Of a DNA stretch of 6,524 nucleotides, positions 1 to 6,524 are shown piece by piece; position 1 is the first letter of the stretch, and every line of letters begins with the position of its first letter. The position numbers and the translations under genes were made by a program. The DNA is from an uncultured Anaerococcus sp. Its GTDB lineage: Bacteria > Bacillota_A > Clostridia > Tissierellales > Peptoniphilaceae. Where the stretch lies: contig CABTWT010000065.1 of NCBI GenBank assembly GCA_902488555.1, positions 1 to 6,524 on the forward strand. The letters are read 5' to 3'. The notes below the pieces were generated by a model. That model made no database searches. It was not told the DNA's origin and saw nothing but the letters and a program-made list of their open reading frames with translations.

Positions 1-573
1 GATAAGCTTACAGAAAAAGCCTACTACGATTACCAAGAAATGGATTTGGATAAGCTTACAAACCCAGCTATTTTTGCCTATGATGGTTTGGTTTTTAAAC
101 AGTTTAAAAGAGAAGATTTTGATGATTTAAATTATCTAAACGATCATCTCTACATAATCTCACCCTTATATGGAATATTAAAACCACTAACAGCAATCGC
201 TGATTATATGCTGTATTTTGACAATAAAGATATCAATCTCTACGAATTTTGGGGAGATTTGATTTACAAGGAAGCTTATAAAGACAATGATATAATAATA
301 AACCTTGCTAGTGTAGAATACGCTAAGACAATTACTGATTACCTGAAAGATGGAGATAGATTTATTACACTAGATTTTAAGGATATGAGAGATGGAAAGC
401 TTAAATCAATTGTGGCTTGGATGAAGCAAATGCGTGGGAAAATGGTTAAAGAGATCATTAGTCAAAAAATTGAAGACCCAGTAAAAATCAAAGAAATTGA
501 AATAGATGGCTACAAATACGATCCATATAATTCTACTTCAGACAGATGGGTCTTTGTAAGGGATAATCAATGA
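1..573 (+). CDS. yaaA: YaaA family peroxide-stress / DNA-binding protein (DUF328, UPF0246), 5' end missing
   Basis: The frame is open from base 1, giving 190 codons before TGA at 571-573. The ATG at 40 is therefore an internal methionine, not the start. Against the ~258-residue E. coli protein as I remember it, about 60 N-terminal residues lie outside the window. Family landmarks, numbered by visible codon, come in the right order: DKLT (1-4, matching the family's SDKLA), AYDGLVF (26-32), SPLYGILKPL (54-63), LYEFWGDLI (80-88), INLASVEY (100-107), MKQMRGKM (141-148, matching KKARG) and a C-terminal DGYKYD...WVFVRD (169-188). In E. coli, YaaA lowers free iron during hydrogen peroxide stress, and the family has been reported to bind DNA; it is cytoplasmic. 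Oddity: the PYRLEM-type block after LRPL is eroded (DYMLYF, 68-73). The stop overlaps sbcD by 4 nt, so it probably heads or shares the repair operon. Family assignment is firm; exact function here is inferred. Confidence 0.92.
   Translation, partial: DKLTEKAYYDYQEMDLDKLTNPAIFAYDGLVFKQFKREDFDDLNYLNDHLYIISPLYGILKPLTAIADYMLYFDNKDINLYEFWGDLIYKEAYKDNDIIINLASVEYAKTITDYLKDGDRFITLDFKDMRDGKLKSIVAWMKQMRGKMVKEIISQKIEDPVKIKEIEIDGYKYDPYNSTSDRWVFVRDNQ
558..563 (+). promoter_or_regulatory. Ribosome binding site for sbcD
   Basis: AAGGGA lies inside the last codons of yaaA, six bases before the ATG at 570. It supports that ATG as the sbcD start and shows that sbcD can initiate from within the yaaA reading frame. 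Its match to the AGGAGG consensus is moderate, so coupling to yaaA translation is likely to contribute. Confidence 0.6.
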
Positions 574-1670
574 AATTACTTCACTTAGCAGACCTGCATC
601 TGGGCAAAAATATTGGCAATTACTCTTTAATAGAAGATCAAAAATACGCCTTAAACCAAATATTGGATATTATTGATAGAGAAAAAGTTGATGTGGTAAT
701 GATTGCAGGGGACATATTTGATACACAAGTTTCTAGTGTAGAGGCACTTTCTCTTTATTCTGATTTTATCGAAGACATTGTATTTAACAAGAAAAAAATC
801 GTTCTTGCTATAAGTGGCAACCACGATTCTGCCAAAAGACTTGATGTCAATAGCAGATTTTACAAGGCTAAAAATTACCATCTGGTTGGTGAATACAAAA
901 ATGATATTATTACACTTGAAGATGAATACGGCAAGATTAATTTCCACCTTGTACCTTTTATTTCCCTAAACCAGGCCAGACTAATCTTTGATAAGGAAAT
1001 GACCAACTTCACAGAAGTCTATAGTGAAGTCCTAAAGAATATATCATATGGTGACAGGAATGTCTTAATTAGCCATTGTTATGCTAATAATATTGCAATA
1101 GAGGATGATGATTTATACACTGAGGGTCAAAAACCTCTTACAATTGGTGGGTCTGATGCTATGGATGCTCATCTTTTCGAAAACTTTGACTATGTAGCCC
1201 TTGGCCATCTCCACAACAGGCACTATGTTATAGATCCTAAGATCCGCTATTCAGGAACTTTTATGAAATATTCCTTTGATGAGGAGAATAAAACTAAGTC
1301 TGTAACTCTGGTAGATATAAAAGATAGGGTAGAAACTTACGATATAGACATCAAGGCATTAAGAGATTTTAGAACTATTAGTGGGAAATTTGATGATGTT
1401 ATAAGAGAAAGTCCAAGTGATGATTACATAAAAGTAATACTAGAAGATGAATCGACTATAGAAAATGCTATGGCAAAATTAAAGGAAAAGTTCCCTCATA
1501 TTGTCCAAATTATTTACAAAAATAAAGGGATATTTGCCGGAGATAGCGACTTTGACATAGACCTTACCGGCAAAACCGCTATAGAATTGTTTGAGGAATT
1601 TTATAAATTTAAGATGGATGAAGAAATGACTGCTGATAAGTTAGAAGCTTTAAAAAAGGTGATTGAATGA
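570..1670 (+). CDS. sbcD: Exonuclease SbcCD subunit D (Mre11-type nuclease)
   Basis: This 366-residue protein is the nuclease subunit of the SbcCD complex. With SbcC it makes the bacterial Mre11-Rad50 machine: an ATP-dependent 3'-5' dsDNA exonuclease and ssDNA endonuclease, dependent on Mn2+, that opens hairpins and protein-blocked ends. All the calcineurin-like phosphoesterase metal motifs are present: D8-L-H10-L-G, G47-D48-I-F-D51, G83-N84-H85-D86, H169 (SHCY) and G212-H213-L-H215. They are followed by the YSGTFMKYSFDE stretch (227-238) usual for the family. Residues about 265-345 form the C-terminal capping domain (DYIKVIL, then an alpha region ending FPHIVQIIYK). A tail rich in FEEFYKF follows, probably the SbcC-contact region. 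The DLHLG form (Leu rather than the Trp of E. coli and B. subtilis) and the IEDQKY segment (21-26) match the version common in Clostridia. The length is normal. It overlaps yaaA and sbcC by ATGA at both ends. It appears intact and active. Confidence 0.97.
   Translation: MKLLHLADLHLGKNIGNYSLIEDQKYALNQILDIIDREKVDVVMIAGDIFDTQVSSVEALSLYSDFIEDIVFNKKKIVLAISGNHDSAKRLDVNSRFYKAKNYHLVGEYKNDIITLEDEYGKINFHLVPFISLNQARLIFDKEMTNFTEVYSEVLKNISYGDRNVLISHCYANNIAIEDDDLYTEGQKPLTIGGSDAMDAHLFENFDYVALGHLHNRHYVIDPKIRYSGTFMKYSFDEENKTKSVTLVDIKDRVETYDIDIKALRDFRTISGKFDDVIRESPSDDYIKVILEDESTIENAMAKLKEKFPHIVQIIYKNKGIFAGDSDFDIDLTGKTAIELFEEFYKFKMDEEMTADKLEALKKVIE
1655..1662 (+). promoter_or_regulatory. Ribosome binding site for sbcC
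   Basis: AAAGGTGA sits in the last codons of sbcD, four bases before the ATG at 1667, and fixes that ATG as the sbcC start. It follows directly on a run of six A. The sbcD stop and sbcC start share ATGA at 1667-1670, an arrangement suited to terminating ribosomes re-initiating on sbcC and to balanced production of the two subunits. Confidence 0.7.
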
Positions 1671-4600
1671 GACCACTAAAACTAAAAGTTAGAGGTTTTT
1701 TAACCTATAAAAATGAAATAGAAATTGATTTTACAAGGCTTTATGAAAAGAAAATTTTTCTTATAGCAGGAGATACTGGTTCGGGCAAAACCAGTATTTT
1801 TGATGCCATAACTTACGCCCTCTACGGTGAAGTAGCTAGGGACATAGATCAAACAAGTTTGAGAAGTGATTTTCTTAACGAAAATGATCCCTATACCTAT
1901 GTCGATCTTGTTTTTGAAGTTGATGGCAAGCTTTACCAGATAGAAAGAATACCAAATCAAATAGCAAAAAAATCAAAGCCAGGCCAAAATATCAAAACTT
2001 CGGTAACCCTCTATGATATAACTAGCGAAAAGAAAATAATTTCAGAGAAAAAGACCCAAACAGACAAAAAATTAGTAGAAATAATCGGCCTTGATAAGAA
2101 CCAATTTACAAAAGTAATGCTCTTAGCCCAGGGTGAATTTCAAGAATTCTTACAAGCAAAATCGGACGATAGGACTAAGCTTTTGGGCAATATTTTCAAA
2201 ACCTATGAATATAAGCAAATCCAAGATAAAATCAAAGACCAAGCAAGACTAAAATCAAAAGACATGGAGATAATTGACGAAAGGCTTGAAACAATTATCT
2301 ACCAATATCCATATATATCAGAAAAAGTCGACAGAGACCAGGTCCTAGTTCATGATTTTAGAAATATTTTAGCATCAATCTATGATTACAAGGATACTTT
2401 GAATGCGGATTTTGATGCTATAAATAACAAAGAGACTAGCTTGGAAGATAAGGAAAAAGAAGCTATAGGTAAAAAAGAAAAAGCTAAGACCTTAAATGCA
2501 AATATCCAAAGATATTATGACATAGATGAACAGAGGACAAAGCTATTAGCAGTTGAAAATTCCTATAAAGAAAAGAAAAGTAAATTGGAAAAATCCGAAT
2601 TTGCAAAAAGTATAAAAATCTATGAGGATAGATACAAAAAAGCAGGCTTAGATGGGAAAACTGCCAAGGAAAATTTAAAGAATTATTCAGAATCTTTAGA
2701 AGAAATAGATCAAAAATTAAGCGGGCTAAAAAGCTCTTATGACAATATTGCCGACAAGCAGGAAAACGTAAATAATTTAAAAATAGAATTAAAGGACATG
2801 CTAAGCTTATCAGATAGATTTCAAAATTTTGTAGAAAACAAGAAATCTTACGAAAAGATCCAAGAAAATGAAAGTATATTGAAGGAAAAAAAGAAAGACT
2901 TAGATCAAGTATCAAGTGAAATTGACAAATTAAATGATTCTATAAACATCAAAAACGATGAAGAAGCTAAATTAAGAGATGAAATTTATGGGCTAAAAGA
3001 AAGTCTAATGGATCTTAACCAGGAAAAGACCATCCTAGAAGATAAGATAGTTTTAAAAAATAAAAATATCGAAATTAATGAAAAAATTCTAGCAAATAAA
3101 AATATATTAGAAGATTTAAAGTTAGAAAAAATCGATATAAATAATAAGGTCAATGAATACTATCAAAATCAAAGGCTAATTGACTTGAATAAGTTCATTG
3201 ACGAGCTAAATGATACAAATATTTGCCCAGTTTGTGGTGACAGGCATGAAGATAAGTTTGAAAAGCTCCAAACAGCAGAAATTGATATCGATCAAATCAA
3301 TAAGGACTTATATGAGATAAATTCAAAGATAGCAAGCTTGGAATCACAAAATGATATCTATAAAAAGTCACTGGTAGAAATTGAAGATGATGCTAATATT
3401 CTAGCTGATTTTGAAAAGCTTAAAGATAATATAAAAAGAATCGATAGTGAGATTTCTACTGATAATGAAAAACTTACTGAAATAATAAGTAAAAAATCTC
3501 TTGAAAGGGAGAATTTATCCAAGGTAAATGCAAGAGCAAATGAACTAAAAAATCAAATTGAGAATATTAATAAAATTATTATCGAGGGAGAATTAGTAAA
3601 GGCCGCATATCTTTCAGAAAAAGATAAGTTTGAAGATATAAATATAGATGACCTTGGTGAAAAAATAGAGAAGATTAAAAAGGAAATAAAGGCCTTAGAT
3701 GAAGATATTTTAAATACTACTAGGTCATATAACAATTTGCTTACAAAGAAAGCTGAAATCACTACTAATATTTCCAACAGTCAAAATTTAATTGGTCAAT
3801 ATGAAAGAAAAGAAAAAGAATTTTTTGATGAATTTGAAAAGAAAGTAGCAGAAAATTTTGAGGATAAAGCTTCGTATTTAAAGGCTTTAGAAGAATACCA
3901 AACTATTTATCCAAAAAAAACTGAGATTGAAAATTACTTCAAAGAATTAGAAAAAATTAATACCCTATATGAAAACTATAAGGTATACAAAGATGAAAAT
4001 CCTGTGGATATTGAAAGGATTGAAGAAGAAATTCAAGCTTTAAGTCAAATATTAAAAAGTTTGAGAGAAGATAAATCTAATTTACAAGTAAAAATTACAA
4101 ATGTAAAAAATACTTACGACAATTTATCTGACATAGAAAAATCCTACAAGGAAATTAGTTCCGAGTCGCAAATACTCCAAAATCTTTCAAAAATTGCTGA
4201 TGGTTCTTTTGCCAAAGTAGCAGGCAGGGAAAAAATCGACTTTGAGACCTTTGTTCTAACCTATTACTTTGACAAGGTCCTAGCCTATGCCAACAAAAGA
4301 CTCTATGCTATGAGCAATGGACAGTTTTCACTAATAAGAAAGTCCTACGGAGATGATTTGAGGATGAAGCAGGGCCTAGATATAGAAATCTTAGATGCAA
4401 ATACAGGCAAGAAAAGACCTGCATCAACACTATCTGGTGGAGAATCTTTCTTGGCATCACTTTCCTTGGCTCTAGGCCTATCAGATGAGATTGCAGCTGA
4501 AAATGGAGGAATCAAAATCGACACTCTCTTTATTGATGAGGGCTTTGGAACATTGTCAGAAGATTATCTAAACAAGGTCATTGAACAAATTGAAAAATTA

Positions 4601-4723
4601 TCCTATGAGAATAAATTTATAGGGTTAATTTCCCATGTGGGAGAATTAAAAGATGCAATTGATGCAAAAATAATAGTCACTTACACTAGTGATGAGGGCA
4701 GTTTTATAGAGGTTAAGCCATGA
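1667..4723 (+). CDS. sbcC: Exonuclease SbcCD subunit C (Rad50-type SMC ATPase)
   Basis: This 1018-residue protein is the ATPase and DNA-tethering subunit of SbcCD. Its layout is typical Rad50. The N-terminal ATPase lobe has Walker A GDTGSGKT (35-42, K41) and a Q-loop in LLAQGEF (Q155). A long Lys/Glu/Leu-rich coiled coil runs about 180-510, then a zinc hook C520-P-V-C523 with nearby H527, and the returning coiled coil runs about 535-870. The C-terminal lobe carries the ABC signature TLSGGES (921-927), Walker B TLFIDEG (953-959, D957 and catalytic E958) and the switch histidine H990 in ISHVG. The hook lies almost exactly mid-protein, as expected for two antiparallel arms. Length is close to E. 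coli SbcC (~1048). ATP binding closes the two heads and gates the SbcD nuclease; the hook dimerises through one zinc. It overlaps sbcD and addB by ATGA. The coiled-coil part is notably A-rich on the coding strand, explained by Lys, Glu, Asn and Ile content. It is intact, with no missing catalytic residue. Confidence 0.97.
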   Translation: MRPLKLKVRGFLTYKNEIEIDFTRLYEKKIFLIAGDTGSGKTSIFDAITYALYGEVARDIDQTSLRSDFLNENDPYTYVDLVFEVDGKLYQIERIPNQIAKKSKPGQNIKTSVTLYDITSEKKIISEKKTQTDKKLVEIIGLDKNQFTKVMLLAQGEFQEFLQAKSDDRTKLLGNIFKTYEYKQIQDKIKDQARLKSKDMEIIDERLETIIYQYPYISEKVDRDQVLVHDFRNILASIYDYKDTLNADFDAINNKETSLEDKEKEAIGKKEKAKTLNANIQRYYDIDEQRTKLLAVENSYKEKKSKLEKSEFAKSIKIYEDRYKKAGLDGKTAKENLKNYSESLEEIDQKLSGLKSSYDNIADKQENVNNLKIELKDMLSLSDRFQNFVENKKSYEKIQENESILKEKKKDLDQVSSEIDKLNDSINIKNDEEAKLRDEIYGLKESLMDLNQEKTILEDKIVLKNKNIEINEKILANKNILEDLKLEKIDINNKVNEYYQNQRLIDLNKFIDELNDTNICPVCGDRHEDKFEKLQTAEIDIDQINKDLYEINSKIASLESQNDIYKKSLVEIEDDANILADFEKLKDNIKRIDSEISTDNEKLTEIISKKSLERENLSKVNARANELKNQIENINKIIIEGELVKAAYLSEKDKFEDINIDDLGEKIEKIKKEIKALDEDILNTTRSYNNLLTKKAEITTNISNSQNLIGQYERKEKEFFDEFEKKVAENFEDKASYLKALEEYQTIYPKKTEIENYFKELEKINTLYENYKVYKDENPVDIERIEEEIQALSQILKSLREDKSNLQVKITNVKNTYDNLSDIEKSYKEISSESQILQNLSKIADGSFAKVAGREKIDFETFVLTYYFDKVLAYANKRLYAMSNGQFSLIRKSYGDDLRMKQGLDIEILDANTGKKRPASTLSGGESFLASLSLALGLSDEIAAENGGIKIDTLFIDEGFGTLSEDYLNKVIEQIEKLSYENKFIGLISHVGELKDAIDAKIIVTYTSDEGSFIEVKP
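1773..1797 (+). other. Intragenic stem-loop followed by a short T run, in the Walker A codons of sbcC
   Basis: ATACTGGTT (1773-1781) and AACCAGTAT (1789-1797) are perfect 9-bp inverted arms around a 7-base loop. Three further positions outside the stem (1770-1772 with 1798-1800) can extend it by one A-T and two G-T pairs. A short T run (1797-1801) follows, so it looks like a weak intrinsic terminator about 106 bases into sbcC. The stem has only three G-C pairs. The arms encode T-G and K-T-S of the P-loop, so coding constraint alone could produce them. The structure is seen in the sequence; any effect on transcription is unproven. Confidence 0.3.
4708..4712 (+). promoter_or_regulatory. Ribosome binding site for addB
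   Basis: AGAGG in the last sbcC codons lies seven bases before the ATG at 4720 and supports that codon as the addB start. The ATGA overlap at 4720-4723 repeats the arrangement at the two earlier junctions. Confidence 0.6.
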
Positions 4724-6524
4724 TAAATCTAATCATATCAAAATCACCAAGTGCAAATTCCAAATATATCTATAGAAAAATTGAAGAAGATATAAAAAAT
4801 GGTGAGAAAAGTTTCCTGATAGTGCCAGAACAATACACCCTACAAACTGATATAAATTTGATGAAAAATATAAGTTTTTCAACTGTCATGGATATAAAAG
4901 TCCTATCTTTTTCATCCTTTTCCAGATTTATATTAGATAGAGTTGGGGGCCTTGGTGAAGAGTCTTTGTCAAAATCGGGCAAGATTATGATCTTAACTAA
5001 TATCTTGAGAGATTTAAATGATGATCTTGTTTTGTTTAAAAATAACTATCTCAATGCAGATTTCGTGGAAGACATAGGAAGTTTGATCAGTACTATAAAG
5101 GACAATAATTTTGACCAGGAATTTTTTAATGCAATTGATACTGGCCTTTCAGATGAAGTTTTAAAATTAAAGTTTAAAGAGCTAAAGCTAATTTACGATG
5201 CTTATCAAAAGGAAATCGATGGCAAATTTATAGATAGCGAAGATAGGCTAAGTCAAGTTAGTGAAAAACTTAGCGATGCTAGATTTTTAAGGGGAGCAAA
5301 TTTCTACTTTGACAAATTTGACTATGTTTCGGATATAAAAATGGACTTTATAAGGGGTCTCTTAAAACTAGCTTGCAAGGTAAATATTAATCTTACACTA
5401 GATATGGCCTATATAAAAAATCCTATAGCAAAGGATATGGAAATTTATGACATGGCCATCAAATTTTATCATAGGATAAATGAAATGAGTTCAACAAAAG
5501 AAATTATCCTAGATGCACCAATCAATAAAAACGAAGACATCAACCATCTTTGTAAAAATTATGAGAAATATAATAGAAAATCTTATGGCAAAGAGCCGAA
5601 AAATATCCATGTTTTGGAATCTACTTCAACCCACAGCGAAGTGGAAAATATTGCCCTAATTATCCAAAAGTTGATTCATGAAGAGGATTTGAGATATAAA
5701 GATATATCACTTTATATAAGCGATCAGAGTGAATACGAAAATGAGATTAAGAAGATTTTTAACCGCTATGACATCCCTATATTCTTAAATAGGACCAACA
5801 AGCTCTCTGATAACCATATAGTGAAAACATATCTATCAATCCTTCGCTTTCTTGCCTTTGGATTTAATGAACACGATTTAAATTTTTTCTTAAGGTCAAA
5901 TATATATGATTTTGGCGAAAATGCAGAAGAAAAAGTGATTGTTTTTCAAAACTATATCAAAAATAGAAATATAAAAGGCTCTATGTTTTGGGATGATAGA
6001 TTTTTTGAAATGGACAGAAACTTTTACGATAAATTTTATAAAGATGATCCTAGAAAAGAAGAAAAACTTGCTAGTAAATCCTTAGAATTTGAAATGGTTA
6101 ATCAAATTAGAGATGAGCTGATATCACTTCTAGAGCCACTTTTTAAAATTTCTAAGAAAAAAGCAAAGACAAGTATCCTAGTAGATGAAATTTATAAAAT
6201 GATGAGTCATCCAAATTTTATAACAGGCATTAACAATTACCAAACTATCTTAAAAGAAGAGAACGATTTGGATAGTTATGAAGAAAATGCCCAAGTCTGG
6301 GATAAGCTCATGGCCATACTTGAAGAGCTACATTCATTGATGGGACATAGGGATAATGACATCAGGGGCATCTATAATATCATCAAGTCGGTTGCAGAAG
6401 ACATTGAAATTGGAATCATTCCACCAAGTAAGGACCATGTCACCATATCAAGTTTCAAATCACCAAGGATAGCAGATACTAGGATAAATTTTGCCCTAGG
6501 CCTTAACGATACATTTTTCCCATC
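4720..6524 (+). CDS. addB: AddAB/RexAB helicase-nuclease subunit B, N-terminal half (3' end beyond the window)
   Basis: The frame is open from ATG 4720 to the window end: 601 codons of a protein usually about 1100-1160 residues long. AddB partners AddA to resect double-strand breaks. It holds an inactivated helicase-like fold that reads Chi, plus a C-terminal RecB-type nuclease with an iron-sulfur cluster, which is not in view here. Recognisable family blocks, in order, are FLIVPEQYTLQTD (32-44), VLSFSSFSRF (61-70), FYFDKFDYVSDIK (195-207, matching the family DGF...PQE segment with K199 for Gly), ESTSTHSEVENIA (300-312), YDIPIFLNRTNKLS (350-363, the IPyF..rplshHP region) and PPSKDHVTISSFKSPR (568-583) leading to LGLNDTFFP (593-601). 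The Walker A site is destroyed: SKSPSANS at 7-14 replaces G-R-S-G-S-G-K-T, so this subunit is RexB-like in that respect. addA/rexA is expected immediately downstream. The gene could equally be named rexB. Function within AddAB is confident; the state of the nuclease cannot be judged. Confidence 0.92.
   Translation, partial: MINLIISKSPSANSKYIYRKIEEDIKNGEKSFLIVPEQYTLQTDINLMKNISFSTVMDIKVLSFSSFSRFILDRVGGLGEESLSKSGKIMILTNILRDLNDDLVLFKNNYLNADFVEDIGSLISTIKDNNFDQEFFNAIDTGLSDEVLKLKFKELKLIYDAYQKEIDGKFIDSEDRLSQVSEKLSDARFLRGANFYFDKFDYVSDIKMDFIRGLLKLACKVNINLTLDMAYIKNPIAKDMEIYDMAIKFYHRINEMSSTKEIILDAPINKNEDINHLCKNYEKYNRKSYGKEPKNIHVLESTSTHSEVENIALIIQKLIHEEDLRYKDISLYISDQSEYENEIKKIFNRYDIPIFLNRTNKLSDNHIVKTYLSILRFLAFGFNEHDLNFFLRSNIYDFGENAEEKVIVFQNYIKNRNIKGSMFWDDRFFEMDRNFYDKFYKDDPRKEEKLASKSLEFEMVNQIRDELISLLEPLFKISKKKAKTSILVDEIYKMMSHPNFITGINNYQTILKEENDLDSYEENAQVWDKLMAILEELHSLMGHRDNDIRGIYNIIKSVAEDIEIGIIPPSKDHVTISSFKSPRIADTRINFALGLNDTFFP

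Noticed and set aside
40..42. ATG at 40 as the true start of a short 177-residue yaaA.
   Set aside because: The frame is open back to base 1 and the upstream codons DKLTEKAYYDYQ match the conserved family segment before this point. The gene is cut by the window edge rather than short.
1..60. A 12-base direct repeat, GATAAGCTTACA, at 1-12 and 49-60, possibly a duplication or site-specific element.
   Set aside because: Both copies are in frame in yaaA and encode Asp-Lys-Leu-Thr. The first corresponds to the family's conserved SDKLA segment, and the bases between are not repeated, so chance similarity is sufficient.
1652..1666. A_AAA_AAG slippery heptamer in phase at the end of sbcD (1652-1658), which could suggest a programmed -1 frameshift making an SbcD-SbcC fusion.
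   Set aside because: The -1 frame is the sbcC frame, but it reads GGT GAT TGA and stops at 1664-1666, directly before the sbcC ATG, so no fusion can form. The A run is better explained as part of the AAAGGTGA ribosome binding site of sbcC and its Lys-Lys codons.
2484..2915. A 143-codon open frame on the minus strand opposite the sbcC coiled coil.
   Set aside because: It is a shadow of the A-rich, Lys/Glu-rich coding strand. Its product is a Phe/Leu/Ser-rich string with no recognisable domain and no convincing ribosome binding site. The same holds for the other minus-strand frames (651-947, 1700-1960, 3553-3777, 4770-4982).
1667..4723. The possibility that the long coiled-coil ATPase is a defence-type SMC protein or other phage-defence component rather than SbcC.
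   Set aside because: The mid-protein CPVC zinc hook, the Rad50-style Q-loop, signature and Walker B motifs, and immediate pairing with an intact SbcD make housekeeping SbcC the clear call.

Overview
The window is a fully coding, AT-rich segment of a bacterial chromosome. It suits a low-GC Gram-positive anaerobe: ATA and AGA codons are heavily used, the ribosome binding sites are AGGTGA/GAGG-like, and the SbcD and AddB proteins are of the Firmicutes/Clostridia type. My best guess is a Peptoniphilaceae member such as Anaerococcus or a relative. That is inferred from composition and protein style and was not tested against any database.

Four genes lie head to tail on the + strand with no intergenic DNA. 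They are the 3' part of a yaaA (DUF328/UPF0246) gene (1-573), complete sbcD (570-1670), complete sbcC (1667-4723) and the 5' half of addB/rexB (4720 to the window end). Each junction is the same 4-nt ATGA overlap, with a Shine-Dalgarno-like site inside the upstream gene. This points to one polycistronic message with translational coupling. No stretch lacks a gene. I saw no promoter, RNA gene, CRISPR array, insertion sequence or attachment site. The operon promoter must lie upstream of the window, and addA (the usual partner) is expected downstream.

The genes form a DNA-end-processing operon. SbcCD is the bacterial Mre11-Rad50 nuclease, which opens hairpins and blocked ends. AddB is one subunit of the AddAB/RexAB helicase-nuclease, which resects double-strand breaks up to Chi-like sites for RecA loading. 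YaaA is an oxidative-stress protein that limits iron-driven (Fenton) DNA damage in E. coli and is reported to bind DNA. Linkage of addAB and sbcDC is known (B. subtilis has addB-addA-sbcD-sbcC). Here sbcDC comes first and yaaA is joined in front.

I do not see an undescribed system. The points most worth a second look are an AddB whose Walker A motif has lost every glycine and the lysine, a YaaA whose core PYRLEM-type motif is eroded, the yaaA linkage itself, and a terminator-like hairpin inside the Walker A codons of sbcC.
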